Of a stretch of DNA of 32,036 nt, positions 8,097-15,777 are shown piece by piece; positions within the stretch are counted from its first letter, which is position 1; every line of letters begins with the position of its first letter. Location: contig JAGRNA010000135.1 of the NCBI GenBank assembly GCA_020441005.1, forward strand, positions 1-32,036, given 5' to 3'. The notes below the pieces were generated by a model. That model made no database searches, was not told the origin of the DNA, and worked only from the letters and a program-made list of their open reading frames with translations. A program made the position numbers and the translations under genes. Source of the DNA: Leptospiraceae bacterium (GTDB lineage: Bacteria > Spirochaetota > Leptospiria > Leptospirales > Leptonemataceae).

Positions 8097-9418
8097 AAGA
8101 GCAGCTGTAGGATAGCCGGCCAGTACCGCCAGTGGCAAAGCTGCCAGCCGCTGGCCAGACCCATATTGACGTTCAGGATCTGGCTGAAAAAATAAGGTTG
8201 CCTTTGCATACAACTGACAAAAGCCCTTTGTAAAACAGGCCGGCGGCTGAGCAGTAATGCGCCGTGAGTCAATAGCTCCGGCCAAAACTTCAGCCGGTTA
8301 ACGGCCCGGGTATACTGGCGCAGATCCTGAGCGTTCAAAAGGCGGCCTTCGGTCGCCGCCAATAGCAGGCCGCGGTCCAGAGTGTCAGCCAAAAGCGAAG
8401 CCGAATGCAGGGCGAGATTCAGCCCCTCTCCGGTTATGGCATCGACATAACCAGCCGCATCCCCCACCAGACTGATTCCGGTTGCAGTGATGGCCCGGCG
8501 GCGGGTATAGAGCGGGCCGACGGCCTGCAGGCTTGCATCCAGCCAGCCGGCCAGCGGCCCCGAGTCGATGGCGAGAGACTGCTGCAGCTCCTCAAAACGG
8601 GCGAAAAGATCAGCGGTTATGGTGGAACGGCCACGGGGTTGAAAACTGGACCGATACCATAAAAATGCAATCCCGATTTCATCGCTGCCCAGGGGAGTCA
8701 CATACGCTTCCATCCCCTGGCTGAAATGAACCATGACTTTTCCGGGTGCCGGCACCCCCCTGCAGTGTACAGTCAGGCCCCAGCGCTGCTGATTGCGCCG
8801 GGCTTTTCTGGATTTGGCCTGATTGGGTTGAATCCAGCGGGCCGCAGTTGAGCGCAGACCGTCAGCACCGATCACATACCGACAGGCCAGCCGGACCCTG
8901 TTTGAGCGGTCCTGGGGCTGGGTGTATTCGAGAATTGCATGATCCGAGTGGCGGATGTAATGATCTGCCCGCCCGATCTCGAAGCGGATCAGAGGTTGCT
9001 GGCGGGCTTGCTGATAAAGCCACCGCGACAGACGTGTCCGCCGGACTCCCAGGCCGGCGCCGCTCAAAAAAGTTGCTGCCGCCATCAGGGCCCCGGTCTG
9101 ATTAATGCCGGAGTTGCCCCGCGCGAAAGTTGCCGCGGGCACATGGTAACTGATCCCGTCGAAGGACCGGCCGCATTGCTGCAGTTCAGCTAAAGGGCCC
9201 AGCCTGGCCAGTACCTGCAGGGCCGGCGGCATCAGTCCCTCGCCACAGGCCTTGTCAATGGGCGGTTCCTGCTGGTCGATCACAACCACGGGCCAGTTTT
9301 TTTGAGCCAAAAGAATTGCCGTTGTCAAACCGGCTGGTCCGGCACCGATCACGGCGACTGGCAAGGCAGAACGAGATTCCAATGTTGTCCAGCTCAATGC
9401 AGGGACTGTGCACAACAA
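8051..9418 (-). CDS. FAD-dependent oxidoreductase (geranylgeranyl reductase / SrsC-like group)
   Basis: A 455-residue flavoprotein. It has an N-terminal dinucleotide site VAVIGAGPAGL (GAGPAG at 25-30), a middle ACGEGLMP motif, YVIGADGLRS (the DG motif of FAD hydroxylases) and a late GDAAGYVDAITGEGLNLAL, which binds the flavin pyrophosphate. This is the p-hydroxybenzoate hydroxylase fold; GEGL next to GDAAG recalls geranylgeranyl reductases and the hydroxylases that finish phenolic lipids. It starts 20 bp after the ACP-FAAL gene and is the last gene of that operon. Together with the ICMT-type methyltransferase it matches the srsB/srsC pair of Streptomyces griseus, so ring hydroxylation of an alkylresorcinol-like product is a reasonable guess. 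A role in isoprenoid reduction cannot be excluded. Confidence 0.72.
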   Translation of the reverse strand: MLCTVPALSWTTLESRSALPVAVIGAGPAGLTTAILLAQKNWPVVVIDQQEPPIDKACGEGLMPPALQVLARLGPLAELQQCGRSFDGISYHVPAATFARGNSGINQTGALMAAATFLSGAGLGVRRTRLSRWLYQQARQQPLIRFEIGRADHYIRHSDHAILEYTQPQDRSNRVRLACRYVIGADGLRSTAARWIQPNQAKSRKARRNQQRWGLTVHCRGVPAPGKVMVHFSQGMEAYVTPLGSDEIGIAFLWYRSSFQPRGRSTITADLFARFEELQQSLAIDSGPLAGWLDASLQAVGPLYTRRRAITATGISLVGDAAGYVDAITGEGLNLALHSASLLADTLDRGLLLAATEGRLLNAQDLRQYTRAVNRLKFWPELLTHGALLLSRRPVLQRAFVSCMQRQPYFFSQILNVNMGLASGWQLCHWRYWPAILQLLFQVVDRLASQLSRRG

Positions 9419-9438
9419 GCGGATTATATGCAGCGCGT

Positions 9439-11499
9439 CTAAAAAAGCCGCGCAGCTACGACCGCCAGGCGGCCTTGTTGCAGTTCCTGCCAGGCTGTTG
9501 TGCGGCGAATTTTGCCGCTGCTGGTGCGCGGCAGACTGCCTGTTTTTAACAGGTGGATTTCGGCTACCAAAAAGCCGCTAGCCTCGGCCACAGCTGTGTG
9601 TATTTGATCCAGCAGCAGCTCGTAATCTGAGTTCGTGTCCTTGCTTTTTTCAATTTCGATCAACAGACCCGGGCTTTCGGTTGGCTTGTCCTTGCCGCTG
9701 ATGGCGTAGGCACAACTGCGCTGGGGATTGATTCCAGGCAACGTGGGAACAGCGTGCTCCAGCCAGCCCGGATCAATATTGCGGCCATTGATGATGATCA
9801 AATCCCTTGTGCGGCCATAGATATATAATTCTCCGGCATGCATAAAGCCGCGGTCGCCGGTATCGAGCCATACATTCTCAGCTGGCCGGGTTTCGATTTT
9901 ATGCTCATGGCGGTAGCCCTGCATAACCCCGGCGCCTTGCAGCCAGATTTGTCCGATTTGATCGGACCGCAGCAGTGCTCCGGTTGCGGAACGAATCTGA
10001 ATGCGGGTGTCTTCGAGGGGGGTACCGACACTGGCAATCCGTACCAGCGGCCGTGATCCGTCTCCGGCCTGAAAGCGGTCCTGTTCAAGGGCCAGGCGAT
10101 CGGCGCTAACAAATCCCGGTTCCTTTTCAATAGCGCTAAAGCTGACAGCCAGGGTGGCCTCGGCCAAACCATAGACTGGGGTGAAGGACTGCCATTGAAA
10201 GCCACATGCCTTGAAATGATGATAAAAACTGCGCAGGGTTTCTTCCTGGACTGTCTCGGCCCCGGTCAGGGCAATCTGCCAATGGCTTAAATCCAGCCCC
10301 TCCAGGTCGGCGGACTTGATGCGGTCCGTACACATTTGCATCGCGAAATTCGGCGCGGGGCAAATGGTTGCCCGGGTCAGGCTCAGTCCCTGCAGCCACA
10401 ATGCCGGCCGCATGGCAAAGTCTTCGGGTTTCAGAAAGGTGATACTGCCGCCAGCCATCAAGGCGGTGAACAGGCCGCCGATCAAGCCCATATCATGATG
10501 CAGCGGCAGCCAGGCAAAGCCGCTGTGATCCTCCAGGTTGCCAGGCAAGCGGTGCAATATGGCGCGCGTGTTACGGCAGATGTTGGCATGCGATAGCACG
10601 ACTGCCCGCGGATCTGTGGTTGTGCCGCTGGTAAATTGCAGCAAAGCCGGACTGTGGGCATGCACTGCGGCCGGCCGGGTGTAGCTCTGCGCTTCATCGA
10701 GTGCGGCCGGCGCCTCGCCATTCAGTATATGTCTATGAGATTGATTCGCGCAAATCCCGGTCAGCTTATCTTGCAGCCTTTCTTCTGTGATCACAAAAAC
10801 AGGGTGGATCACATCCAGACGACTCTGGATCATAGAGCTGTAGTCTCCCTGGCGGCTCAGGCGGGGGGTAGGCAGGCAGTTCGGTATTCCGCCGGCCAGC
10901 AATACGGCCAGAATGTTTTCGATAAAATCCAGGCAAGTGCCCATAACCAGTGTGACCGCTTCACCGGGCTGCAGACCGAGGCGTTGTAAAGCAGCGGCCC
11001 TGGCCATGGCGCTCTGGCTGACGACGGACCAGGGATGACGGCTGATTGTTTTGCTGCGGTCCATGAATTGGAGCGCAAACTGATCGCGGCAATTTTGCAG
11101 GGCCAGTATGGCATCCGTCAGAGTGTCGCCGGGGAACACCTGGCTTTGCGCCGGATCGGTCAGGACGCCTTCCAGCACAGCCATCGACTCACTGGTCCCG
11201 GAATTGTCCGTCCCGGCAGTTGCATTGCTTGCGGTCAGGCTGCGTTGGACCAGGTCGATAACATCCTGCACTGTGCGGGGCGGCTGGTCCGGGTCATCAT
11301 CCAGAATGATTCGGTATTTGTTTTCAACTTCCAGCGATAAAGTTAACAGGCCGACTGAATCCAGTTTCAGATCTTTTTGGAGATGGGACTGCGGACCAAG
11401 CGCGCCTGTTATGCGGCATTCATTCCGCAGTACAGCCAAAACTGTGTTCGTAATCTCATTCGGGTCGGCTGTTGCGGGCAAGGGCTCTTTCTTCGGCAT
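9439..11499 (-). CDS. Acyl carrier domain fused to fatty acyl-AMP ligase (FAAL)
   Basis: A 686-residue fusion. Residues 10-90 form an acyl carrier domain with the phosphopantetheine site LKLDSVGLL (S48). After a short linker (about 91-125) comes an adenylate-forming domain with QFTSGTTTDPRAV (289-301), WLPLHHDMGLIGG, VYGLAEATLA, DTGDRGFM, NGRNIDPGWLEH and the C-terminal LPRTSSGKIRR lysine loop. The HHDMGLIG and NGRNIDPGWLEH features mark a FAAL, which loads a free fatty acid onto an ACP rather than CoA. With its own carrier at the N-terminus, the protein can activate and hold an acyl starter by itself. It overlaps the methyltransferase gene by 44 bp and precedes the FAD oxidoreductase by 20 bp. 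The expected acceptor, a type III PKS, is missing next door but present as a fragment at 24977. Confidence 0.85.
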   Translation of the reverse strand: MPKKEPLPATADPNEITNTVLAVLRNECRITGALGPQSHLQKDLKLDSVGLLTLSLEVENKYRIILDDDPDQPPRTVQDVIDLVQRSLTASNATAGTDNSGTSESMAVLEGVLTDPAQSQVFPGDTLTDAILALQNCRDQFALQFMDRSKTISRHPWSVVSQSAMARAAALQRLGLQPGEAVTLVMGTCLDFIENILAVLLAGGIPNCLPTPRLSRQGDYSSMIQSRLDVIHPVFVITEERLQDKLTGICANQSHRHILNGEAPAALDEAQSYTRPAAVHAHSPALLQFTSGTTTDPRAVVLSHANICRNTRAILHRLPGNLEDHSGFAWLPLHHDMGLIGGLFTALMAGGSITFLKPEDFAMRPALWLQGLSLTRATICPAPNFAMQMCTDRIKSADLEGLDLSHWQIALTGAETVQEETLRSFYHHFKACGFQWQSFTPVYGLAEATLAVSFSAIEKEPGFVSADRLALEQDRFQAGDGSRPLVRIASVGTPLEDTRIQIRSATGALLRSDQIGQIWLQGAGVMQGYRHEHKIETRPAENVWLDTGDRGFMHAGELYIYGRTRDLIIINGRNIDPGWLEHAVPTLPGINPQRSCAYAISGKDKPTESPGLLIEIEKSKDTNSDYELLLDQIHTAVAEASGFLVAEIHLLKTGSLPRTSSGKIRRTTAWQELQQGRLAVVAARLF

Positions 11500-11998
11500 G
11501 GATTCGGATCCATAAAAGCCAGGCGTTCAGGATTGTAAAGGTGATCGCTGTGATCCAGGCCATATGTAAAAGCGGTACGGCCGCAATTTCGAGCACAACA
11601 CCGGTGTAGTTTGGATGACGTAGCCAGCGAAAAATACCATGCTGTATACGCTGTGAATCCGGCAGGACATAAATTCGGACTGTCCAGCGGTGCTTCAAGG
11701 TCAGAATCGCGGCATAACGCAACAACTGTCCGCTGATGAGACCGACGGCGGCCAAAATTGCAACAGCCGGGTGCCAGGGTCGGTCAAAAAACCATACCTC
11801 CAGCAGCATGCCGGCCAGCCAGCCGAGGTGCAGCAGCTTCATCCAGATAAAATGACCGGGACTGTATTCCTGGGCCCCCAGGGTTTTCAGGTGCGATTCA
11901 TTACGTGAAGACAGCCGCATTTCGAACAATCGCTGGATTGCAACAAGGCTGATAACAACTACAAATACACCGAGACTGAGACTGCTTTGTGAATGCAT
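11456..11998 (-). CDS. Isoprenylcysteine carboxyl methyltransferase (ICMT) family protein
   Basis: A 180-residue integral membrane methyltransferase starting MHSQSSLSLGV. The frame continues upstream to 12151, but that part is not protein-like and enters a repeat. Four to five helices are visible. The C-terminal half has HGIFRWLRHPNYTGVVLE (RHPNY motif) and IHAEERAL, the SAM-binding signature of the ICMT/PEMT family (PF04140). Bacterial members beside type III PKS genes, such as SrsB, methylate a phenolic hydroxyl of alkylresorcinols. It overlaps the ACP-FAAL gene by 44 bp and is the first intact gene of this operon. About 100 bp upstream the sequence becomes a degenerate repeat, as if an upstream gene had been cut away. 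Confidence 0.78.
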   Translation of the reverse strand: MHSQSSLSLGVFVVVISLVAIQRLFEMRLSSRNESHLKTLGAQEYSPGHFIWMKLLHLGWLAGMLLEVWFFDRPWHPAVAILAAVGLISGQLLRYAAILTLKHRWTVRIYVLPDSQRIQHGIFRWLRHPNYTGVVLEIAAVPLLHMAWITAITFTILNAWLLWIRIHAEERALARNSRPE

Positions 11999-12129
11999 CG
12001 GGATTACGAAAGCATTGCATCGCCGGGATTCAGCAAGCACAATCCGGGCATTGGCAGGGCAAGTTGAATTGCGTAACCGGGGGGACGGGAACAAAGGCCG
12101 GCAATCGGGCTTGCCTTGCATCCGATGAA

Positions 12130-12298
12130 AGGTTACAAAGTAAGGTTGCAAGGCTGCTCGCCAGGGTCTTCTTCTATCCGGGAAATCAGGCGGTTATGGT
12201 TGTGTGTGACGTCCGTTTCGCCGGTGCTGCGACTACGCTCAGCAACCGGCCGGATACATGCAGCAAACGGGGTTTGGGGCAGCGCCCCAATAAGAAGA
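12130..12298. repeat. Degenerate copy of the dispersed repeat
   Basis: The segment shares ATCCGGGAAATCA (12176-12188) and a following CGTCCGT...CGCCGGTGCTG-like stretch with 13194-13245, and ends in GGGGCAGCGCCCC, a variant of the GGGGCTGCGCCCC hairpin found at 13110 and 14005. It separates the methyltransferase operon from the DUF2442 gene. No gene was seen in it. Confidence 0.5.
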
Positions 12299-12299
12299 G

Positions 12300-12599
12300 C
12301 TAGGTATTTCTAGCTGCCAGCCAGCGCTGGAATGATTGCTGACTTTCTGCGGATGGCTTGCCCATTATCAGAGATTCTGCACTGATATCTTCATCTAAAT
12401 CAATCCAGTGGATCCCCTGTCCTTTGGCTATCAAACGCCAATTCTGACGTTCTGTTGGGTTGGCGTGGACCAGTCTGGGAAACCAGGCAATCGGCGCAGA
12501 TATACTGCGTCCATCAGCGAGTTCGATAACGAGCAAATCTTCAGTTAATTCAACCGCTGTAATCAGTGGAAATGTAATATCAACTGCCAAAGTAGTCAT
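12300..12599 (-). CDS. DUF2442 protein, partner of DUF4160
   Basis: A 99-residue small protein with a DUF2442-type core: ELADGRSISAPIAWFPRLVHA followed by WIDLDEDIS. Such proteins are commonly encoded directly after a DUF4160 gene; the pair is often regarded as toxin-antitoxin-like, but the biochemistry is not settled. Its ATG lies inside the last codons of the DUF4160 gene (20-bp overlap), so translation should be coupled. Because that upstream gene is broken, expression of this one may be reduced. A second, clearly different DUF4160-DUF2442 pair lies at 18570-19076. Confidence 0.75.
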   Translation of the reverse strand: MTTLAVDITFPLITAVELTEDLLVIELADGRSISAPIAWFPRLVHANPTERQNWRLIAKGQGIHWIDLDEDISAESLIMGKPSAESQQSFQRWLAARNT

Positions 12600-12816
12600 T
12601 CCAGGCCTCGTCTATAGTATTTTGATTTTGTTGTACTAATTTTAGAATCTGATTCAATTCCTGCCCTTAAAAACCGCCACTATTGGCTAGTCTGACTGGA
12701 AAAAGCCAAACTTTGGCAATATTCTCATCGCGTTCTATGTGAACATGCTTTGGTTCATTCCGATCACCGGCATAAAAGAAAAGTCTATATGGTCCGGATC
12801 GCAATACCGTTGGCTT
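12580..12816 (-). pseudogene. DUF4160 gene with lost start codon and 1-nt frameshift
   Basis: Translation of the minus strand from 12813 gives PTVLRSGPYRLFFYAGDRNE, PKHVHIERDENIAKVWLFPV and RLANSGGFKGR, then a frame change, then ELNQILKLVQQNQNTIDEAW and NDYFGS to a stop at 12580. Both halves match the DUF4160 family closely. One base is missing around 12669 (AAGGGCAG-GAATTG). The codon where the family's initial Met-Pro is expected reads AAG instead of ATG (12816-12814). Both lesions are single-base changes, so the gene is recently damaged, or the sequence contains errors. It overlaps the DUF2442 gene by 20 bp. Confidence 0.8.
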
Positions 12817-12823
12817 TTAGCAT

Positions 12824-12851
12824 AGTTTACAATTTGCTTTAAACATGTCAA
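12824..12851 (-). promoter_or_regulatory. Promoter of the first DUF4160-DUF2442 pair
   Basis: TTGACA (12851-12846), a 16-nt spacer and TAAACT (12829-12824) lie directly before the lost DUF4160 start at 12816. The predicted start of transcription coincides with the start codon position, the same leaderless design as the second pair at 18537. Confidence 0.6.
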
Positions 12852-12933
12852 TTCCAATGAATGAATTTTTGGATCAGATTTCAGAAGCAATGAAACGGAC
12901 AAAGGCTCGCCTTTTGTCTCGATGCATCTCGCG

Positions 12934-13260
12934 ACGAACAACCGCCAAACGCTAAAACTCCGTGTCACCGTGTGCTCCAGTTGACGCCAGCCTGCGGGTG
13001 GCTGGTTTTTTTCACCATGAGGGGCACAGAGGCGCGGAGAGTTAGACGGCAACCAGCTGTTTATTGAGTGCCGCCAACGGCGGTGTATCGAGAAAAGCGG
13101 TATTTTCTGGGGCTGCGCCCCAGACCCCCTGCAACCTTACTTTCTTTGAACCCAAAGAAAGTTGGCAAAGAAAGGTCCGGCGCGGTGATTTCCATCCGGG
13201 AAATCAAGCGCCGGTGTTTGGCAGCGGCGTCCGTGCCGCTGGTCTTGCTGGATTGAAGGT
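12934..13260. repeat. Dispersed structured repeat, copy 1, with palindromic tail
   Basis: Begins with GAACAACCGCCAAACGCTAA, which recurs almost unchanged at 18424. It then carries CTCCGTGTCACCGTGTGCTCC-like and GGGGCACAGAGGCGCGGAG arms that can pair, a CCGCC-AAC-GGCGG hairpin before GTATCGA, and GGGGCTGCGCCCCAGACCCC. The tail has a perfect 10-bp palindrome arm pair ACTTTCTTTG/CAAAGAAAGT at 13139-13162. An inverted copy of the tail lies at 15737-15778. Reading frames across it are by-products of the repeat. Confidence 0.75.
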
Positions 13261-13373
13261 ACATTTTCGTCGTGAGTCCAGCAATTGGTTGCCAGTGATC
13301 ACACTTCACAACTGCGGCCATCGGGCCAACCAGGTTACATCAGGACAGATCTATTCCCCGCTTCAGGACAGAC

Positions 13374-13790
13374 CTAAACCCCCTTTAATGCGAGGGCGGG
13401 GTGGTTCCGGCGGATGGGTCCCAAATAGCTGCGTGAAAATGCCGACCCCAATGGCCCGCCCTGGCTGAGCACCTGGTGCCACTTAACATAAGACGGGCAA
13501 TTGTCAAGAATTTTTTGGCCGCCTAAAATTTTCGAAAAATGCGAATCAGTGACACACCCCTGTGGTATACTATACTGGGGCAATCTATTCTTTCTGTCGC
13601 CGTATGTAAGCAGGCCGGACCTCCTGCCGCCAGCTTCAATCAGCAGGTACGTCCTCCCATTCATGTTCACACCAACGCCCCCTGGTTGCTGTATCTCGTC
13701 TGAGCTCAGTGTAAGCGATGCAATGAGCTTGCCGAATTGTGGCCAATCTAAGTCGCCACAATCTCGCCCCAGACCCCGGTAAACAGCCAG
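13374..13790 (-). other. Open frame with a protein-like stretch, unidentified remnant
   Basis: Within a longer minus-strand frame, the part at about 13540-13770 reads like real protein: DLDWPQFGKLIASLTLSSDE, then VGVNMNGRTYLLIEAGG and SGLLTYGDRKNRLPQYSI. The frame upstream of about 13790 is translated repeat copy 2 and the frame downstream loses protein character. I do not recognise the family. It is most likely a fragment of a gene cut off by the repeat. No start codon or SD site can be assigned. Confidence 0.25.
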
Positions 13791-14090
13791 TATGGAAATA
13801 CTCTTCGATTGTTCGCGCCAGCGAATGTATCGATAAGAGCACAACCCGAAAAATCTCCGTGTCACGTGTGCTCCAGTTGGCGCCAGCCAACGGGTGGTTT
13901 GGATTTGAACCACGGGGGCACAGAGGCACGGAGGGTTAGACAGGAAACAAGCCGTTCTTCGAGTGTTCGCGTTAGCGAATGTATCGAGATGAGCGGTATT
14001 TCCTGGGGCTGCGCCCCAGACCCCCGTCAACAGCCAGTTTGGAAATGCTCTGCGAGTGTTCGCGCAGTGACGTATCGAGAAAAGCGTCCC
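13763..14090. repeat. Dispersed structured repeat, copy 2 (composite)
   Basis: Contains in order: GCCCCAGACCCC, AACAGCCAGTATGGAAAT, a TTCGC-GCCA-GCGAA hairpin flanked by TCGAT/ATCGA, the paired arms around 13854-13873 and 13915-13933 enclosing two inner hairpins (GTTGGC-GCCA-GCCAAC and GTGGTT...AACCAC), a TTCGC-GTTA-GCGAA hairpin, GGGGCTGCGCCCC, then a second AACAGCCAG...GGAAATGCTC unit with a TTCGC-GCA-GTGA hairpin and GTATCGAGAAAAGCG. It is therefore a mosaic of two or more units. No gene is supported in it. Confidence 0.8.
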
Positions 14091-14168
14091 CCTAACAACA
14101 ACCCCCACTTCTCGAAGCGTGCTTTGGGTTGGTTGAAAAAGCGCAGTTTATATTGATTTATTTGGTAT

Positions 14169-14927
14169 CTATTCTGAAGATACATTAGAAAGACTACTTT
14201 TAGTGGCTTCTCTCTCAACTTGATATGCCAAATGCACGTTTAGTTCTTTGATTGAATTCCTATAGCTGGCAACAAAGAAAGCTCTTGTTCCATCATCCTT
14301 ATCCCAAAACTTTTTAGCCACAGCGACCATGCCGTTGTAGTGGAGCTTGCGGCGGGACGGATTAGTCTCGGTATAGTAGGCGATAACCGGAGCCATCGCT
14401 TTTTTTAATTCAGCTTCTGAGAGGCGTCCTTCAAAGTGTTTTTTGCCAAGGGCCAGTGCCTCTGCGGTAATGGAGCGACGGTAGTAGGAGAGGATCTCGC
14501 TCTGGCTGACTCCAGATTTTTCCTGGATAATTGCCAGGGCTTTAGTATATTTACCACTCGTAGAGTCGGTGTTTTCATCTACAGACTTCTTTAACCACAT
14601 TGCGCCCAGCTTCAGCGCCCCCTCTTTGCCTTTGGGGAGCTCACGGTCGATTGCTGATTGGGCAGCAGGGCTGATCTGGATCGGGGAGTAGTATACAGCA
14701 GTAATAAATTCCTCTTGAGAATCAATTGATTCTGTAACATTGTCTAGGTCTGCAATCTTAACCATATTTGGCTCAGTTTTTTCATATTTTTCAAATAGAG
14801 CATCTTCAACCTTCAATGCTGACTTTCCTTGATTGAAATAACCTTTTTCGTAAGCATTATAATTTTTCAATACCTTAACCATATCAAAGTTTGCTTGAAA
14901 TATTCTAACTGCATCTCTTTGTACCAT
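14169..14927 (-). CDS. Hypothetical protein, 252 residues
   Basis: I do not recognise this protein. It is soluble-looking, rich in Lys/Glu/Ala and helical, with no signal peptide, transmembrane helix or clear catalytic motif. Its middle part (about 95-185) has alternating charged helices with KLGAMWLKKSVDE and SGVSQSEILSYYRRSI. The C-terminal part has RRKLHYNGMVAVAKKFW and a Ser-rich tail. Two ATGs are close together: AAGGAG directly abuts the first (14936) and sits 9 nt from the second, so the second, giving MVQRDAVRIF, is preferred. Base composition is AT-richer than the flanking genes. It stands alone between repeat copy 2 and the IS91 remnants, and its upstream region shares a block with that of the lipoprotein gene at 26082. 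Confidence 0.65.
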   Translation of the reverse strand: MVQRDAVRIFQANFDMVKVLKNYNAYEKGYFNQGKSALKVEDALFEKYEKTEPNMVKIADLDNVTESIDSQEEFITAVYYSPIQISPAAQSAIDRELPKGKEGALKLGAMWLKKSVDENTDSTSGKYTKALAIIQEKSGVSQSEILSYYRRSITAEALALGKKHFEGRLSEAELKKAMAPVIAYYTETNPSRRKLHYNGMVAVAKKFWDKDDGTRAFFVASYRNSIKELNVHLAYQVEREATKSSLSNVSSE

Positions 14928-15040
14928 AATAACCATCTCCTTAATTTTCTTTTTCTAGAATCTTAGTGCGTGTTCATGAAATGAAGCGCGCGCCAAATCC
15001 CTTGGCCAATCTGGATCAAAGCCCCCTTAAGAGGGAAAAA

Positions 15041-15070
15041 TTGACCTAAAATCGACCCGGTGCCTATAAT
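15041..15070 (+). promoter_or_regulatory. Strong sigma70-like promoter with no annotated gene
   Basis: TTGACC (15041-15046), 18 nt, then a perfect TATAAT (15065-15070). The spacer's CGACCCGG pairs with CCGGGTC at 15086-15092, so the start region can form a hairpin. Within the 210 bases downstream there is only a 26-codon frame (15094-15174) and then the transposase remnant on the other strand. Confidence 0.5.
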
Positions 15071-15093
15071 TTCTCGCGGATTTGGCCGGGTCA

Positions 15094-15174
15094 ATGATTA
15101 TTTGGCAGATTTTGGCAACAAAGATAAAAGAGGATGCAGCCCGTCTTATTGACAGGATTGCAAATGGCTTGTAA
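15094..15174 (+). CDS. Possible 26-residue peptide
   Basis: ATG at 15094 to TAA at 15174 encodes MIIWQILATKIKEDAARLID followed by RIANGL: a short hydrophobic start and then an amphipathic charged helix. It is the first ATG after a good promoter (TATAAT at 15065), with only a weak GGG as ribosome site. It could be a small toxin-like or leader peptide, or chance. Confidence 0.22.
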   Translation: MIIWQILATKIKEDAARLIDRIANGL

Positions 15175-15281
15175 CTGCAGCAATCCGAGTAAATATGATA
15201 GGAATAGAATGTTATAAGGGGCTGGTCTAATGCCGGAATATGAGAAATCTATTTCTATCAACAGGGTTCGCTTACTACGAT

Positions 15282-15572
15282 TTATGGCCCGCGGATCGGC
15301 CTGTAGTAGCCATCATGTCCCAGCGAATAATTCTGGCTCAGGCGGCGTGTCATTTTATAACTCTGGTATCTGAAGAAAATCACTGCCTGCATCTGGGCAT
15401 TGCAATCCGGGCAATTTTTGGGATTGGCCTGAAAAGAGTTTTCAATTCCGGTAACCCAGCTGCCTTCCGAGTTGGAATGATTAACTTTGATTTTTCGCTT
15501 GTTTGCCGCGTATATTCCATAGTAACGCAGTGCTTTTTGATGTTGTTCCGGTAGATAAAAACAGCAATTTCA
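15282..15572 (-). pseudogene. IS91-family transposase, C-terminal remnant
   Basis: Translation on the minus strand gives FYLPEQHQKALRYYGIYAAN at the left end of the remnant, then IENSFQANPKNCPDCNAQMQ and a tail ending RPIRGP at a TAA (15284-15282). The RYYGIY motif and the late CPDC...M zinc-type motif are characteristic of the C-terminus of IS91/IS801 (Y2, Transposase_32) transposases. Upstream, the frame hits TGA just inside the palindrome GAGGGGCTTCGCCCCTC, where the repeat begins. The remaining 200-250 residues with the HUH site and catalytic tyrosines are absent. The N-terminal piece follows at 15778. Confidence 0.72.
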
Positions 15573-15777
15573 CGAGGGGCTTCGCCCCTCGAACTCCCCA
15601 AAGCGATTAGAATTATGGCACATGCGGGTAGCTTAAGTCGAGCACCTTTTGTGAATTATTGACTCTGGGATAATGGCGACAGGAGGTCGCCCAAAACCGA
15701 TGCGTTGATTGGCATGGATGGCAATCAAGCAGCGGACCTTTCTTTGCCTGGTTTCTTTGGGTTCAAAGAAAGTAGGG
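15573..15777. repeat. Repeat element that interrupts the IS91-like transposase
   Basis: One end is the hairpin GAGGGG-CTT-CGCCCCTC followed by GAACTCCCC. The other end has TTTCTTTG-GGTT-CAAAGAAA (15752-15771) and AGTAGGG. The last 40 bp are the inverted counterpart of 13131-13171. It lies exactly between the two transposase fragments. No gene was seen. Confidence 0.65.

Noticed and set aside
12735-13052. Minus-strand frame of 105 codons over the first DUF4160 locus
   Set aside because: Its start is translated repeat copy 1 and its end is the wrong frame of DUF4160, as shown by the family match in the neighbouring frame.
13501-13782. Plus-strand frame of 93 codons
   Set aside because: It is opposite the more protein-like minus-strand stretch and has Pro/Ser-rich, antisense-like composition.
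13863-13915. GGTTTGGATTTGAACC in the repeat as a tRNA T-arm
   Set aside because: No acceptor, anticodon or D-arm fits around it; it is one of the inner hairpins of the repeat and recurs in copy 3.
12934-14090. Repeat cluster as a CRISPR array
   Set aside because: Units are long, differ in length and order, have no regular spacers, and no cas gene is present.
15240-15554. Plus-strand frame of 104 codons
   Set aside because: It is antisense to the IS91-like C-terminal remnant, whose own frame matches the family motifs.
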